Origin: JASHVB01 sp035523995
Lineage (GTDB): Bacteria; Pseudomonadota; Alphaproteobacteria; Acetobacterales; Acetobacteraceae
Length of the DNA stretch: 64,000 bases
Assembly: GCA_035523995.1 (NCBI GenBank)
Contig: DATKPQ010000153.1
Location: forward strand, 7,176-71,175
Direction: 5' to 3'
Shown here: piece after piece, positions 10,345 to 17,878 of the stretch
Layout of the letters: the number at the start of each line of letters is the position of its first letter
Position numbering within the stretch: the first letter of the stretch is position 1
Notes under the pieces: generated by a model
Told to the model about the DNA's origin: nothing
Database searches by the model: none
What the model saw: only the letters and a program-made list of their open reading frames with translations
Translations under genes and position numbers: made by a program

Positions 10345-11208
10345 ATGTCCGATGAAAGCACCGCCGCGCACCGTACCGACGACCCATCCGGTCCCCCACA
10401 GGACCGCACCGGCGAAGCCGTGCCCACGTTCATCGCCCATGCCATCTACGTCATCGCCGTCATCGCCGAATATGGCCACCACATCCTCGACATGCTCGAA
10501 AGCCGTATTGCTCTGCGCGGCTTCACCATGTTCGCCCGCTTCTTCGGCACCACCGCCCATTCGGTTATAGCTGCTCACATCCGTCGCGGCATCATGCGGG
10601 CGGTCGCGCTGGACCGCATGCTGCGGGCGCGCGCCGCAACCGGCCAGGATCTGCGCTCCCCGCCCCCCCGCGCGCACTGCGGCCACCACCACCCGGCCGC
10701 CGCCACAGGACCAACGGGCACAACGCCCCCACCAACGGCCGCGTCACGCCCGGCCCGCGGCACACATCCGCACCAGCCGCTCACCATCGACACCCTGCCC
10801 ACCATGCAGCAACTCGATGCCGAGGTGCGCCGCCGCTCCGTCGGCAGCAGCATCGCGGAAATCTGCCGCGATCTCGGCGTCTCGCCCATTCTCTGCGAGA
10901 GCATGTTCGTCCAGCGGATATCCTTCGTGGTCCGCGCCTTCGGCGGCAATTTCGACCGCTTCGTGCAGGACCTGCGCCGGCGCGAAAAGCGGTTCCGCCG
11001 AGAGTTGCGGCAGACGGCGCCAAATCTGGACCGGCTCGAGGTCACAGCAGAATCAGCCCGGCGGGCACTGGGATTTTTGATCGGCGAATCACTGGCGAAC
11101 CTGTTTCGCAGGGCGGCAGCTGCAACGCCAGCAGGCGCCGGAGCAAGCCCGGCCATGTCCGCAAGTTCAGGAAGCGCCGTCACGGCCACCGCGACCGGAC
11201 CGCCCTGA
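10345..11208 (+). CDS. Hypothetical protein with conserved N- and C-terminal blocks
   Basis: The 287-residue protein is not recognised. Residues 25-95 are a hydrophobic, histidine-containing block with a possible membrane helix (FIAHAIYVIAVIAEYGHHILDMLE). A proline/alanine/histidine-rich linker follows (about 105-150). Residues 155-260 are a helical, arginine-rich block (EVRRRSVGSSIAEICRDLG, then RRREKRFRRELRQ) that could bind nucleic acid. The SIAEICRDLGVSP stretch looks like a helix-turn-helix, which is inference. It is transcribed alone behind a candidate promoter. The gene call rests on codon-like composition, the promoter and a strongly structured product. Confidence 0.65.
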   Translation: MSDESTAAHRTDDPSGPPQDRTGEAVPTFIAHAIYVIAVIAEYGHHILDMLESRIALRGFTMFARFFGTTAHSVIAAHIRRGIMRAVALDRMLRARAATGQDLRSPPPRAHCGHHHPAAATGPTGTTPPPTAASRPARGTHPHQPLTIDTLPTMQQLDAEVRRRSVGSSIAEICRDLGVSPILCESMFVQRISFVVRAFGGNFDRFVQDLRRREKRFRRELRQTAPNLDRLEVTAESARRALGFLIGESLANLFRRAAAATPAGAGASPAMSASSGSAVTATATGPP

Positions 11209-11570
11209 AACCTTCATCGCGACATTGGAAAATCGAACCACGGGGCCAGGCAGCGTCTGGCGCCGCCGCCCTGATTCGTGCCCCCGCCATGCCTCGTTTC
11301 AGGACATCCCACACCACCAGCCGACAAGCATCCACCCGCTTGCCAGGGCGGCCAATTTCGGGCGGCCAATTTCGCGCGGCCAATTCCGCGCGCCCAATTT
11401 CGGGCGCCCGGCTCATCCCCGGCACCAAAAGCGGCAAGAAAAACCGGTCTCAAACAATGCGAACTGAGCCGCCAGCGAGACTGTCCCTACGAACAACCCA
11501 CCCGCACAACGCTATGACTCCCCGGGAAAATTCGACAACACCCAGGCCACCACGGCAGCCAGGCCAGAAC
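11209..11570. other. Gene-free interval with a short tandem repeat
   Basis: This 362-bp gap lies between the hypothetical gene and the end of the minus-strand SDR gene. It holds the 14-bp repeats at 11346-11411. No convincing gene, tRNA or terminator is seen. Confidence 0.5.
11346..11411. repeat. 14-bp tandem repeat, GGGCGGCCAATTTC, four copies plus a partial
   Basis: Units start at 11346, 11360, 11374 and 11388, and a partial GGGCGCCCGG ends the array. The first two units are identical; the third and fourth differ at two or three positions. The core GGCCAATT recurs every 14 bases. Confidence 0.8.
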
Positions 11571-12422
11571 TCACATCTGCGAAAAGCCGGATCCCGGCGT
11601 ATCGACGCCCCGTCCCGCCGCCTCCGCAATCCAGCCGAACTCCTGCAAGATCTGCTGGCTGTAGGTCACGCGCCCGTTCACCTTGTCGGCGCCTTCGCTG
11701 GCCAGCAGCAGCGCCGCGCGCGCCATGAAGATCGGCGCCTCGCCTCGCGGATCGTCCAGGCCGGAGACCAGCTTGTGCAGCACCGTTCCCGGCGTCGGCA
11801 CCACCTTCGACGGCGACACGGCCGCCACGGTAATGCCGTCGTACTGCGCCACCTCCTGCGCCAGGCCTTGGGTGAAGCGTTCCAGTGCCGCCTTGGTGGC
11901 ACCGTACATCACACCGCCGCGGACAGTCTTGTCCGCATAGGGGCCGCGCCCCGGTCCGATCGCCGCGCCGGAACTGATGTTCACGATCGCACCGGACCGC
12001 CGCGGGATCATGTCCTTCAGCACCTCCTTCGACAGCATGAACGGCCCGTGCACGTTCACCGCGAAGGACCGGATCCAGCGGTTGGTGGGATACGTCTCGG
12101 TCGGCAAGTAGTAGTTCAGCGCCGCATTGTTCACCAAAACATCGATCGGCCCGTAGGCCGCGCGCGCGTGCTCCACCAGCGCGATGCAGTCCGGCTCCAC
12201 GGACACATCGGCCGTGACCGCCGTCGCCTCGCCGCCGGCGGCCCGAATGCGCTCCACCGTCCGGGTCAGCGAGCCCTCCAGCAGCCGATGGTCGCCCTCA
12301 TGCAGCGTGCGGGCGGCGCAGACCACCTTTGCCCCCTCAGAGGCAAACAGTTCGGCGATTGCCTCGCCAATCCCGCGGCTGGCGCCGGTGACGATCGCGA
12401 CCTTGCCCGTGAGCCTGCCCAT
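11571..12422 (-). CDS. SDR family NAD(P)-dependent oxidoreductase
   Basis: The 283-residue protein is a classical short-chain dehydrogenase/reductase. It has the nucleotide-binding motif TGASRGIG near residue 12, NNAA in the middle, the serine of VNISSGAA, and the YGATKAA active-site Tyr/Lys motif. The length is slightly above the usual 250 residues because of an insertion after the first beta strand (LHEGDHRLLEGS) and an extended C-terminus. The start has a GGGGGA ribosome site about ten bases upstream. The substrate cannot be told from the sequence. It reads convergently towards the preceding hypothetical gene. Confidence 0.85.
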   Translation of the reverse strand: MGRLTGKVAIVTGASRGIGEAIAELFASEGAKVVCAARTLHEGDHRLLEGSLTRTVERIRAAGGEATAVTADVSVEPDCIALVEHARAAYGPIDVLVNNAALNYYLPTETYPTNRWIRSFAVNVHGPFMLSKEVLKDMIPRRSGAIVNISSGAAIGPGRGPYADKTVRGGVMYGATKAALERFTQGLAQEVAQYDGITVAAVSPSKVVPTPGTVLHKLVSGLDDPRGEAPIFMARAALLLASEGADKVNGRVTYSQQILQEFGWIAEAAGRGVDTPGSGFSQM

Positions 12423-12539
12423 CTTCGCGTTCCCCCTGCTGCGTGGCCAGGTATTGTCTGGCGCCGATCACGCGACTGCAACTGGCAGAGCAACCCTTGC
12501 ATGCCGTACTCCCGGGTTCGCCACAGGGAGTGCCCGCCA

Positions 12540-13187
12540 ATGCAACGGTTCCTGCTCGCCTGCCCTGCCGCCGCGCTATTGCTCGCCGGCACGGCGCTCG
12601 CCGCGCCTCCCCCGCCCGGCCAACCATCCATGGGCCAACCATCCATGGCCCAACCATCCATGGCCCAACCATCCACGGCCCAACCAGCGCAGTCGCAACC
12701 GGCGCCATCCCAGCCGTCGCAGCTCTCGCGCGCGGATCAGCGGTTCGCAGCCTACGCGGCGCAGAGCAATATGGTCGATGCCCAGGCGGGACAGCTCGCG
12801 ATGCAGCGTGGCGCGTCGGGACGCGTGAAGCAGCTGGGGCAGCAGTTGATGACCGACCAGACCGGCATCAACGACGCGCTGCAGCAGATCGCGCAGCAGG
12901 ACAATCTGACGCTGCCGACGCAGCCCGACCCGATGCAGCAAATGCAAGACCGCCGCTTGAACGTGCTGTACGGCCAGGATTTCGACAGGGCGTTCGTCAG
13001 CGCGCAGCTTGCCAGCACAGGCCGGTCGATCGCGATGTACCAGCGGGAAGCGCAGTCAGGGCGCGATCCCACGCTGAAGCAATTCGCGCAGCAGACCCTG
13101 CCGGTGCTGCGGCGGCATTACGCACTCACGGCGGCGCTGAGCCAGGAAACCACGAACAATGAAGCGCCGTGGCGCGGCCAGGATTGA
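12540..13187 (+). CDS. DUF4142 family exported protein
   Basis: The 215-residue product begins with a signal peptide (MQRFLLACPAAALLLAG, cleavage expected after ALA). A low-complexity linker of QPSM/QPAQ repeats follows. Residues about 65-205 form a four-helix, ferritin-like DUF4142 domain (AAQSNMVDAQAGQLAMQR, then QQLMTDQTGINDALQQ). The frame is open for another 1.2 kb upstream, but the signal peptide and DUF4142 boundary show that the real start is the ATG at 12540. The family is periplasmic or outer-membrane associated and of unknown function. The last 29 bases overlap the next gene. Confidence 0.85.
   Translation: MQRFLLACPAAALLLAGTALAAPPPPGQPSMGQPSMAQPSMAQPSTAQPAQSQPAPSQPSQLSRADQRFAAYAAQSNMVDAQAGQLAMQRGASGRVKQLGQQLMTDQTGINDALQQIAQQDNLTLPTQPDPMQQMQDRRLNVLYGQDFDRAFVSAQLASTGRSIAMYQREAQSGRDPTLKQFAQQTLPVLRRHYALTAALSQETTNNEAPWRGQD
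12618..12677 (+). repeat. 15-bp coding repeat, four copies (G/A-QPSM)
   Basis: Four units of GGCCAACCATCCATG or a near copy encode GQPSM, GQPSM, AQPSM and AQPST in the linker after the signal peptide. Such perfect tandem copies can change number by slippage without breaking the frame. Confidence 0.8.
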
Positions 13188-14274
13188 AGCCCAATCGCTG
13201 CTTGGCAACTGCCGCTCGCCGGCCGACATAACGGCGGTGCCACATCCCGCGACCTGGCTGAAAGTGCTGCCCGAGGGTCTCTACTGCGAACCCGGCGGGT
13301 TCTTCATCGACCCGGTCCGCGCCGTGGATCGGGCCGTGATAACGCATGCGCACTCGGACCATGCGCGCCCCGGCCATCGTAGCGTGCTTGCGACCCCCGA
13401 CACGCTGGCACTGATGCGGGCACGGCTCGGCGAGGATCGCGCCGGAGCGACCCGGCAGCCGCTGGCCTACGGTGAGACGCTGCGCATCGACGGCGTCGAA
13501 CTCTGTCTCCGCCCGGCCGGCCATGTGCTGGGCAGTGCCCAGGTGGTGATGACCTATGCCGGCGGCCGCGCCGTCGTCAGCGGCGACTACAAGCGGACAC
13601 CCGATCCCACCTGCGCTGCCTTCGAACCTGTTGCATGCGACGTGTTCGTCACCGAGGCGACTTTCGCCCTCCCGGTTTTCGTGCATCCCCCGCCGGGCAC
13701 CGAAATCCGCCGCTTGCTGGACAGCCTTGCTTTATTCCCCGACCGTACCCATGTCGTGGGTTGTTACGCGCTGGGAAAGTGCCAGCGCCTGATCGCACTG
13801 CTGCGGCAATCGGGATGGAGCGGACCGATCTGGCTGCACGGTGCTCTGGCATCGATGTGCGTCGTGTACGAAGCACGAGGCGTATCGCTCGGCGATCTCC
13901 GTCCCGCCACCGCGGCCGACAAGGGATCCCTTGCGGGTGCGATCGTGCTCGCACCTCCCGGCGTGCTGGCGGACCGTTGGGCGCGGCGCTTCGCCGATCC
14001 GGTGGCCGCGATGGCTTCCGGCTGGATGCGGGTGCGCCAGCGCGCCCGTTCGCGCGGCGTGGAACTGCCACTGGTAATCTCCGACCACGCCGACTGGAAC
14101 GAACTGAATGCCACGCTGGACGAAGTCGGTGCGCCGGAGGTGTGGGTAACACACGGGCGTGAGGAGGCGTTGATCCACGCCGCCGCCCAACGCGGCATAC
14201 GCGGCCGTGCCCTCAGGCTGGTCGGCTACGAGGAGGACGACGAGGCAGTGGAGGCCGATACCGTTGGCGCTTAG
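13159..14274 (+). CDS. Ligase-associated DNA exonuclease (metallo-beta-lactamase fold)
   Basis: The product matches the beta-CASP-like exonuclease family usually found beside an ATP-dependent DNA ligase. The zinc motif THAHSDHARPGH lies near residue 58, GHVLGSAQV near 117, SGDYKRTPDPTC near 137, and ISDHADWNEL near 310. The ATG at 13159 overlaps the previous gene by 29 bases; an in-frame GTG at 13237 would give the shorter N-terminus expected for the family (PATWLKVLPEGLYCEPGGFFIDP) and may be the true start. Unusually, the partner ligase and Lhr-type helicase are not adjacent; the next gene is a sugar-nucleotide enzyme on the other strand. Confidence 0.85.
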   Translation: MKRRGAARIEAQSLLGNCRSPADITAVPHPATWLKVLPEGLYCEPGGFFIDPVRAVDRAVITHAHSDHARPGHRSVLATPDTLALMRARLGEDRAGATRQPLAYGETLRIDGVELCLRPAGHVLGSAQVVMTYAGGRAVVSGDYKRTPDPTCAAFEPVACDVFVTEATFALPVFVHPPPGTEIRRLLDSLALFPDRTHVVGCYALGKCQRLIALLRQSGWSGPIWLHGALASMCVVYEARGVSLGDLRPATAADKGSLAGAIVLAPPGVLADRWARRFADPVAAMASGWMRVRQRARSRGVELPLVISDHADWNELNATLDEVGAPEVWVTHGREEALIHAAAQRGIRGRALRLVGYEEDDEAVEADTVGA

Positions 14275-14341
14275 TGCCCCCTGCCAGAGAAGCGCGACAC
14301 CGCCTCAGGCCGGGCCCGGGCAAAACATGACAGGATGTCGC

Positions 14342-15295
14342 CTATTGCCGCGCGAGCAATTCGCGGAAATAGCCAATGGTCCGCGTAAGCCCGTCCTCTA
14401 ACGCGACCCGCGGTTCCCAGCCAAGCTGCGTCCTGGCCCGGGTGATATCAGGACAGCGTTGCGTCGGATCGTCTTCCGGCAGCGGACGCAGCACGATCTG
14501 CGACTTGGAACCGATCAAGCGGATGATTCGCTCCGCCAGTTCGCGCACCGGAATTTCATGCGGGTTGCCAATGTTGACCGGGCCGGTGACGTCGTCGCCG
14601 GTGGCCATCATCCGCACCATCCCGTCGATCAGGTCGTCGGCGTAGCAGAATGCGCGGGTCTGGCTGCCGTCGCCGTACAGCGTAATGTCCTGACCGCGCA
14701 GTGCCTGGACGATGAAGTTGGATACCACGCGGCCATCGTTCGGATGCATGCGCGGACCATAGGTATTGAAGATGCGCACCACCTTGATTCTCACCCGGTT
14801 CTGCCGGAGGTAGTCGAAAAACAGCGTTTCAGCGCAGCGCTTGCCTTCATCGTAGCAGGCGCGCGGACCCAGTGGGTTGACGTTGCCGCGGTAATCCTCG
14901 GTCTGCGGATGCACCGTGGGGTCACCGTAGATTTCGCTGGTGGAGGCTTGCAGGACCTTCGCGCCGACGCGCTTGGCGAGGCCGAGCATATTGATCGCGC
15001 CGAGCACGCTGGTCTTGGTGGTCTGCACCGGATCGTACTGGTAATGCACCGGCGAGGCCGGACAGGCGAGATTGTAGATTTCGTCCACCTCGACATAGAG
15101 CGGGAAGGTGATGTCGTGCCGCATCGCCTCGAAATTCGGATTGGGGAGGAGATGCGCGATATTGTCCTTGCGGCCGGTGAAGTAGTTATCGGCGCACAGC
15201 ACGTCGTCGCCGCCGGCGAGCAAGCGTTCGCAAAGATGCGACCCGAGGAAGCCGGCACCGCCGGTTACCAGGACGCGCTTGCGGGTCAATGGCAT
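14342..15295 (-). CDS. UDP-glucuronate decarboxylase (UDP-xylose synthase)
   Basis: The 317-residue protein is an extended SDR of the UXS type, converting UDP-glucuronate to UDP-xylose with bound NAD. It shows VTGGAGFLGSHLCERL at the N-terminus, STSEIYGDPTVHPQ, the catalytic YDEGKR motif, RIFNTYGPRMHPNDGRVVSN, and GSQTRAFCYADD. The frame runs on upstream, but the ATG at 15295 gives the family's usual length and has a GGAG site ten bases before it. It supplies sugar for surface polysaccharide, in keeping with the glycosyltransferase at 7193, though they are not one operon. Confidence 0.93.
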   Translation of the reverse strand: MPLTRKRVLVTGGAGFLGSHLCERLLAGGDDVLCADNYFTGRKDNIAHLLPNPNFEAMRHDITFPLYVEVDEIYNLACPASPVHYQYDPVQTTKTSVLGAINMLGLAKRVGAKVLQASTSEIYGDPTVHPQTEDYRGNVNPLGPRACYDEGKRCAETLFFDYLRQNRVRIKVVRIFNTYGPRMHPNDGRVVSNFIVQALRGQDITLYGDGSQTRAFCYADDLIDGMVRMMATGDDVTGPVNIGNPHEIPVRELAERIIRLIGSKSQIVLRPLPEDDPTQRCPDITRARTQLGWEPRVALEDGLTRTIGYFRELLARQ

Positions 15296-15610
15296 CGAGT
15301 TTGGCACTCCAGGGCGATGGTGGGGTGAATGGCGCGGCAAAGTGTCAAATGCCGCCCAGGGAAGCAAGCCCGGCGTGGTGCCGTGATGCCAGCACTCCGG
15401 ACCGGCGAGCCCAGTCCTGATGTCGCCCGCCGCCGCTGCTCGAGCGGGCTTCCCGGGGACGGCCACCGGCCAGGGCAGGCGTGAAGCCCGCGTTGCTTCG
15501 ATCCGAGCGGTATCGGGCGCCGGCAATTTTCTGTAAGCATGTCGACAGCAGCAGGCCGCAGCGGCTAGCATCCTGCGGCGAGATGCGGCGCGGGGCAGAG
15601 CAATACGATC
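15296..15610. other. Divergent intergenic interval
   Basis: This 315-bp gap separates two divergent genes (UDP-xylose synthase and Hcp) and should hold both promoters. No convincing box pair, operator, RNA or small gene was found by eye. Confidence 0.4.
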
Positions 15611-16075
15611 ATGGCCATCTATGCCAAGTTCAACGGAATTAACGGCAGCGTCACCACCGAGGGCTTTAGCCAGTGGATCGCCCTGTCGGAGTTCCAGTGG
15701 GGCTACCAGGCCGGAGGCCGTGGGGTTGCCGAGCATGGACGCGAAGTGACGGTAAGCAACATCACGCTGAAAATGCGCGCGGAGCAAGCGTCGGTGGATC
15801 TGGCGCAAAAGGGTCTTAGCCGGGCGAACATATCCAAAGTGCAGATCGCTTTTACCTCCACGGGCAAGGACAGCGTGAAGCCCTACCTGACCTACGATCT
15901 GACAAATGTGATGTTGGAAAATTATTCGATTGGTGGCGGAACCGACGGCGTCCCGATTGAAACCCTCGGCTTGTCGTTCCAGAAGGTAACTTTCAAATTT
16001 ACTTCGCTGGATGCGTCGCTGACGGGTTCGCCCCGGAGTATCACCTATGACCTGACGCAGGCCAAGACCTCATGA
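15611..16075 (+). CDS. hcp: Type VI secretion tube protein Hcp, orphan
   Basis: The 154-residue protein has the size and beta-rich pattern of Hcp. It starts MAIYAKFNGINGSVTTEG and continues with WIALSEFQWG, a variable loop, FTSTGKDSVKPYLTYDL, and an ETLGLSFQKVTFKFTSLD block near the C-terminus. In the family, hexameric rings stack into the tube fired by the type VI apparatus and can carry effectors. No other type VI gene is seen in the window, so this is an orphan copy that would work with a cluster elsewhere or have another role. The ribosome site is weak. Confidence 0.85.
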   Translation: MAIYAKFNGINGSVTTEGFSQWIALSEFQWGYQAGGRGVAEHGREVTVSNITLKMRAEQASVDLAQKGLSRANISKVQIAFTSTGKDSVKPYLTYDLTNVMLENYSIGGGTDGVPIETLGLSFQKVTFKFTSLDASLTGSPRSITYDLTQAKTS

Positions 16076-16107
16076 CATGGCAGCGCGGGAAGGGCGCGTC
16101 ACCGGGT

Positions 16108-16314
16108 TCAGTGCAGCGCGGCGGACCGGCGGGCCCGGGGCGGCGGCGTTTCGATCCCTTGCTCGGCCCGGCAGGCACGCATCGCCCGGCGCAACGCGAT
16201 ATGGGTACGCGTAAGGTGCCGCTTGTTCGCCTCGTCCGCCAGCATCTGGAGGCATTGCATGAAGCCACTCGCGGCGGCATGGCAATCGCCTGCGGCGGAC
16301 TCGTCGTCGCGCAT
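16108..16314 (-). CDS. Small conserved-looking hypothetical protein
   Basis: The 68-residue product has a plausible small helical domain (FMQCLQMLADEANKRHLTRTHIALRRAMRACRAEQ) and an AGGA ribosome site 13 bases upstream. An opposite-strand frame (16072-16356) covers the same DNA but is arginine/glycine/proline-rich and looks like a shadow. No function is recognised. It is divergent from lpxI, with a long palindrome in the gap between them. Confidence 0.45.
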   Translation of the reverse strand: MRDDESAAGDCHAAASGFMQCLQMLADEANKRHLTRTHIALRRAMRACRAEQGIETPPPRARRSAALH

Positions 16315-16340
16315 TCCGGTATGATCCTTTTAGGCAATCA

Positions 16341-16366
16341 CCTCACAGGCCTGTGAGGATTAATCC
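16341..16366. promoter_or_regulatory. Overlapping perfect palindromes upstream of lpxI
   Basis: An 18-base perfect palindrome CCTCACAGGCCTGTGAGG (16341-16358) overlaps a 10-base perfect palindrome GGATTAATCC (16357-16366). They sit between the small minus-strand gene and lpxI. The arrangement suits an operator for a dimeric regulator; a stem-loop acting in RNA is the alternative. Confidence 0.45.
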
Positions 16367-16397
16367 ATGCTTATGTCGAAAGCCGGCGCCGATTGCA

Positions 16398-17294
16398 ATG
16401 CCTGAGTTGCAGGCTGGGGATTTCTTGACCTCGCCCGGTGCCGGAAAGCCACGTACGCTGGGCATCATTGCCGGTGGCGGAACACTGCCCGGTCAGGTCG
16501 CCGCCGCCGCCGCCGCCGCCGGGCGCCGGGTGTTCATGATCGGCCTGGAGGGATTTGCCGAGCCTTTGATGCTCGCGCCCTGGCCGCATGCTGTGCTTCG
16601 GATGACGGCGGCGGGCCGCATCCTGGCTGCGCTGCGGGCACATGGCTGCCAGGATCTTGTGCTGATCGGTGCGGTTCGCCGCCCGTCCTTGCTCGGGCTG
16701 CGGCCCGATGCCGAAGGCGCGCGCATTCTCGCCCGCATCGGAATTTCGGCCTTTGCCGGGGATGACGGGCTACTGGGGGCGGTGATCCGCGTGCTGGGCG
16801 AGGAGGGATTCCGGGTGATTGGCGCCCAAGATGTCTTGCGAGAGGTGCTGGCGCCGGCGGGGCTATTGACCCGCGCCGCGCCGGACGACCTGGCGCTGGC
16901 CGATATCCGGCGTGGCATCGCGGTGGCACGGGCCCTGGGTGCAGCCGACGCAGGGCAGGGATGCGTGGTGCAGCAGGGGCTGGTGCTGGCGCTTGAGGCC
17001 GCCGAAGGTACCGACGCGATGCTGGCCCGCTGCGCCGCCCTGGCGCGGCCGGGTCCTGGCGGCGTGCTGGTGAAGCTGCCGAAGCCGAGCCAGGAACGCC
17101 GCGCCGACCTGCCGACCGTTGGCTTGGAAACGGTGCGTGGTGCCGCTGCCGCCGGATTGCGGGGGCTTGCGTTCGAGGCCGGCGGGACCATTCTGGCCGA
17201 ACGCGAGGCCGCGATCGCCACTGCCGATGCGGCAGGATTGTTCCTGCTGAGCCTCGATCCGAAGTCCGTTCTCGAAGGGAGTGAACAACGATGA
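16398..17294 (+). CDS. lpxI: UDP-2,3-diacylglucosamine pyrophosphatase LpxI
   Basis: The 298-residue protein (DUF1009 fold) cleaves UDP-2,3-diacylglucosamine to lipid X in lipid A synthesis and is peripheral to the inner membrane. Typical segments are LGIIAGGGTLPGQVAAAA near the start, LVLIGAVRRPSLLGLRPD, FAGDDGLLGAVIRVLGEEGF, and VLVKLPKPSQERRADLPTVG with GLRGLAFEAGGTI towards the end. The ATG at 16398 is chosen; a GTG at 16353 would add 15 residues but lies inside the upstream palindrome. In alphaproteobacteria lpxI usually sits with lpxA/lpxB; here it is separate and overlaps gloA by ATGA. Confidence 0.92.
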   Translation: MPELQAGDFLTSPGAGKPRTLGIIAGGGTLPGQVAAAAAAAGRRVFMIGLEGFAEPLMLAPWPHAVLRMTAAGRILAALRAHGCQDLVLIGAVRRPSLLGLRPDAEGARILARIGISAFAGDDGLLGAVIRVLGEEGFRVIGAQDVLREVLAPAGLLTRAAPDDLALADIRRGIAVARALGAADAGQGCVVQQGLVLALEAAEGTDAMLARCAALARPGPGGVLVKLPKPSQERRADLPTVGLETVRGAAAAGLRGLAFEAGGTILAEREAAIATADAAGLFLLSLDPKSVLEGSEQR

Positions 17295-17677
17295 GCCGTT
17301 ACCTGCACACCATGCTGCGCGTCGGCGACCTGCAGCGCAGCGTGGATTTCTACTCCAAGGCGTTTGGCATGAAGGAACTGCGCCGCCGCGACGTTCCGGA
17401 TGGGAAATACACGCTGGCGTTCGTCGGCTTCGGCGACGAGGAAGACAATACGGTCATCGAGCTGACGTACAATTATGGCGTGGAGAAGTACGAACTCGGC
17501 GGTGCATTCGGCCATCTGGCGATGGGTGTGCCCGATGTGGCGGCGGCGTGCGACGTGGCAGCGAAGGCCGGCGGTGTCGTGACTCGCCCGCCGGGACCGG
17601 TGAAGTTCGGCACGACCATCATCGCCTTCGTCAAGGACCCCGACGGCTACATGATCGAGCTGGTGCAGCGGCAATAG
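17291..17677 (+). CDS. gloA: Lactoylglutathione lyase (glyoxalase I)
   Basis: The 128-residue protein converts the methylglyoxal-glutathione adduct to S-lactoylglutathione in the cytoplasm. The expected metal ligands are in place: His6, Glu57, His75 and Glu123, within LHTMLRVGDL, NTVIELTYNYG, FGHLAMGV and DPDGYMIELVQ. Size is normal. Its ATG overlaps the lpxI stop (ATGA), so the two are probably translated from one message. Confidence 0.95.
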   Translation: MSRYLHTMLRVGDLQRSVDFYSKAFGMKELRRRDVPDGKYTLAFVGFGDEEDNTVIELTYNYGVEKYELGGAFGHLAMGVPDVAAACDVAAKAGGVVTRPPGPVKFGTTIIAFVKDPDGYMIELVQRQ

Positions 17678-17709
17678 CCTAACGGGCAGAACGTCAGACG
17701 GGCGCGATT

Positions 17710-17795
17710 GACCCGGCCATCTGTGCTGTCGCTCGGGTGCCGTTGCGCGGCGACCCGACTGGCCGTGCATAGATGGCCGGGCAAGGCCCGGCAAT
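17710..17795. repeat. Inverted repeat, GACCCGGCCATCT ... AGATGGCCGGGC
   Basis: The arms at 17710-17722 and 17771-17782 are nearly perfect inverted copies, with further partial inverted matches between them. A short GGGCAAGGCCC hairpin follows. It lies in the 200-bp gap between gloA and the RNA methyltransferase and could fold to end transcription. It looks like a second REP-type family, different from the one at 7054. Confidence 0.5.
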
Positions 17796-17878
17796 AACGA
17801 AGAAAAGCGGCGCCGCGCTGATATTGGCGCCTATGGGGTCAAGTTCCGTGACGATGAAACAGAGGGCGTGCGCCGGAT

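Noticed and set aside
11346..11411. CRISPR array
   Set aside because: Units are contiguous 14-mers with no spacers.
11289..12539. Upstream extension of the DUF4142 gene
   Set aside because: It is antisense to the SDR gene and would bury the signal peptide; the ATG at 12540 is the natural start.
16072..16356. Plus-strand frame after hcp (94 codons)
   Set aside because: Arg/Gly/Pro-rich product without structure; the opposite-strand 68-codon frame looks more protein-like.
16493..17794. Minus-strand frame of 433 codons antisense to lpxI and gloA
   Set aside because: Both plus-strand genes have full family motifs; the antisense chain is Ser/Arg/Pro-rich without pattern.
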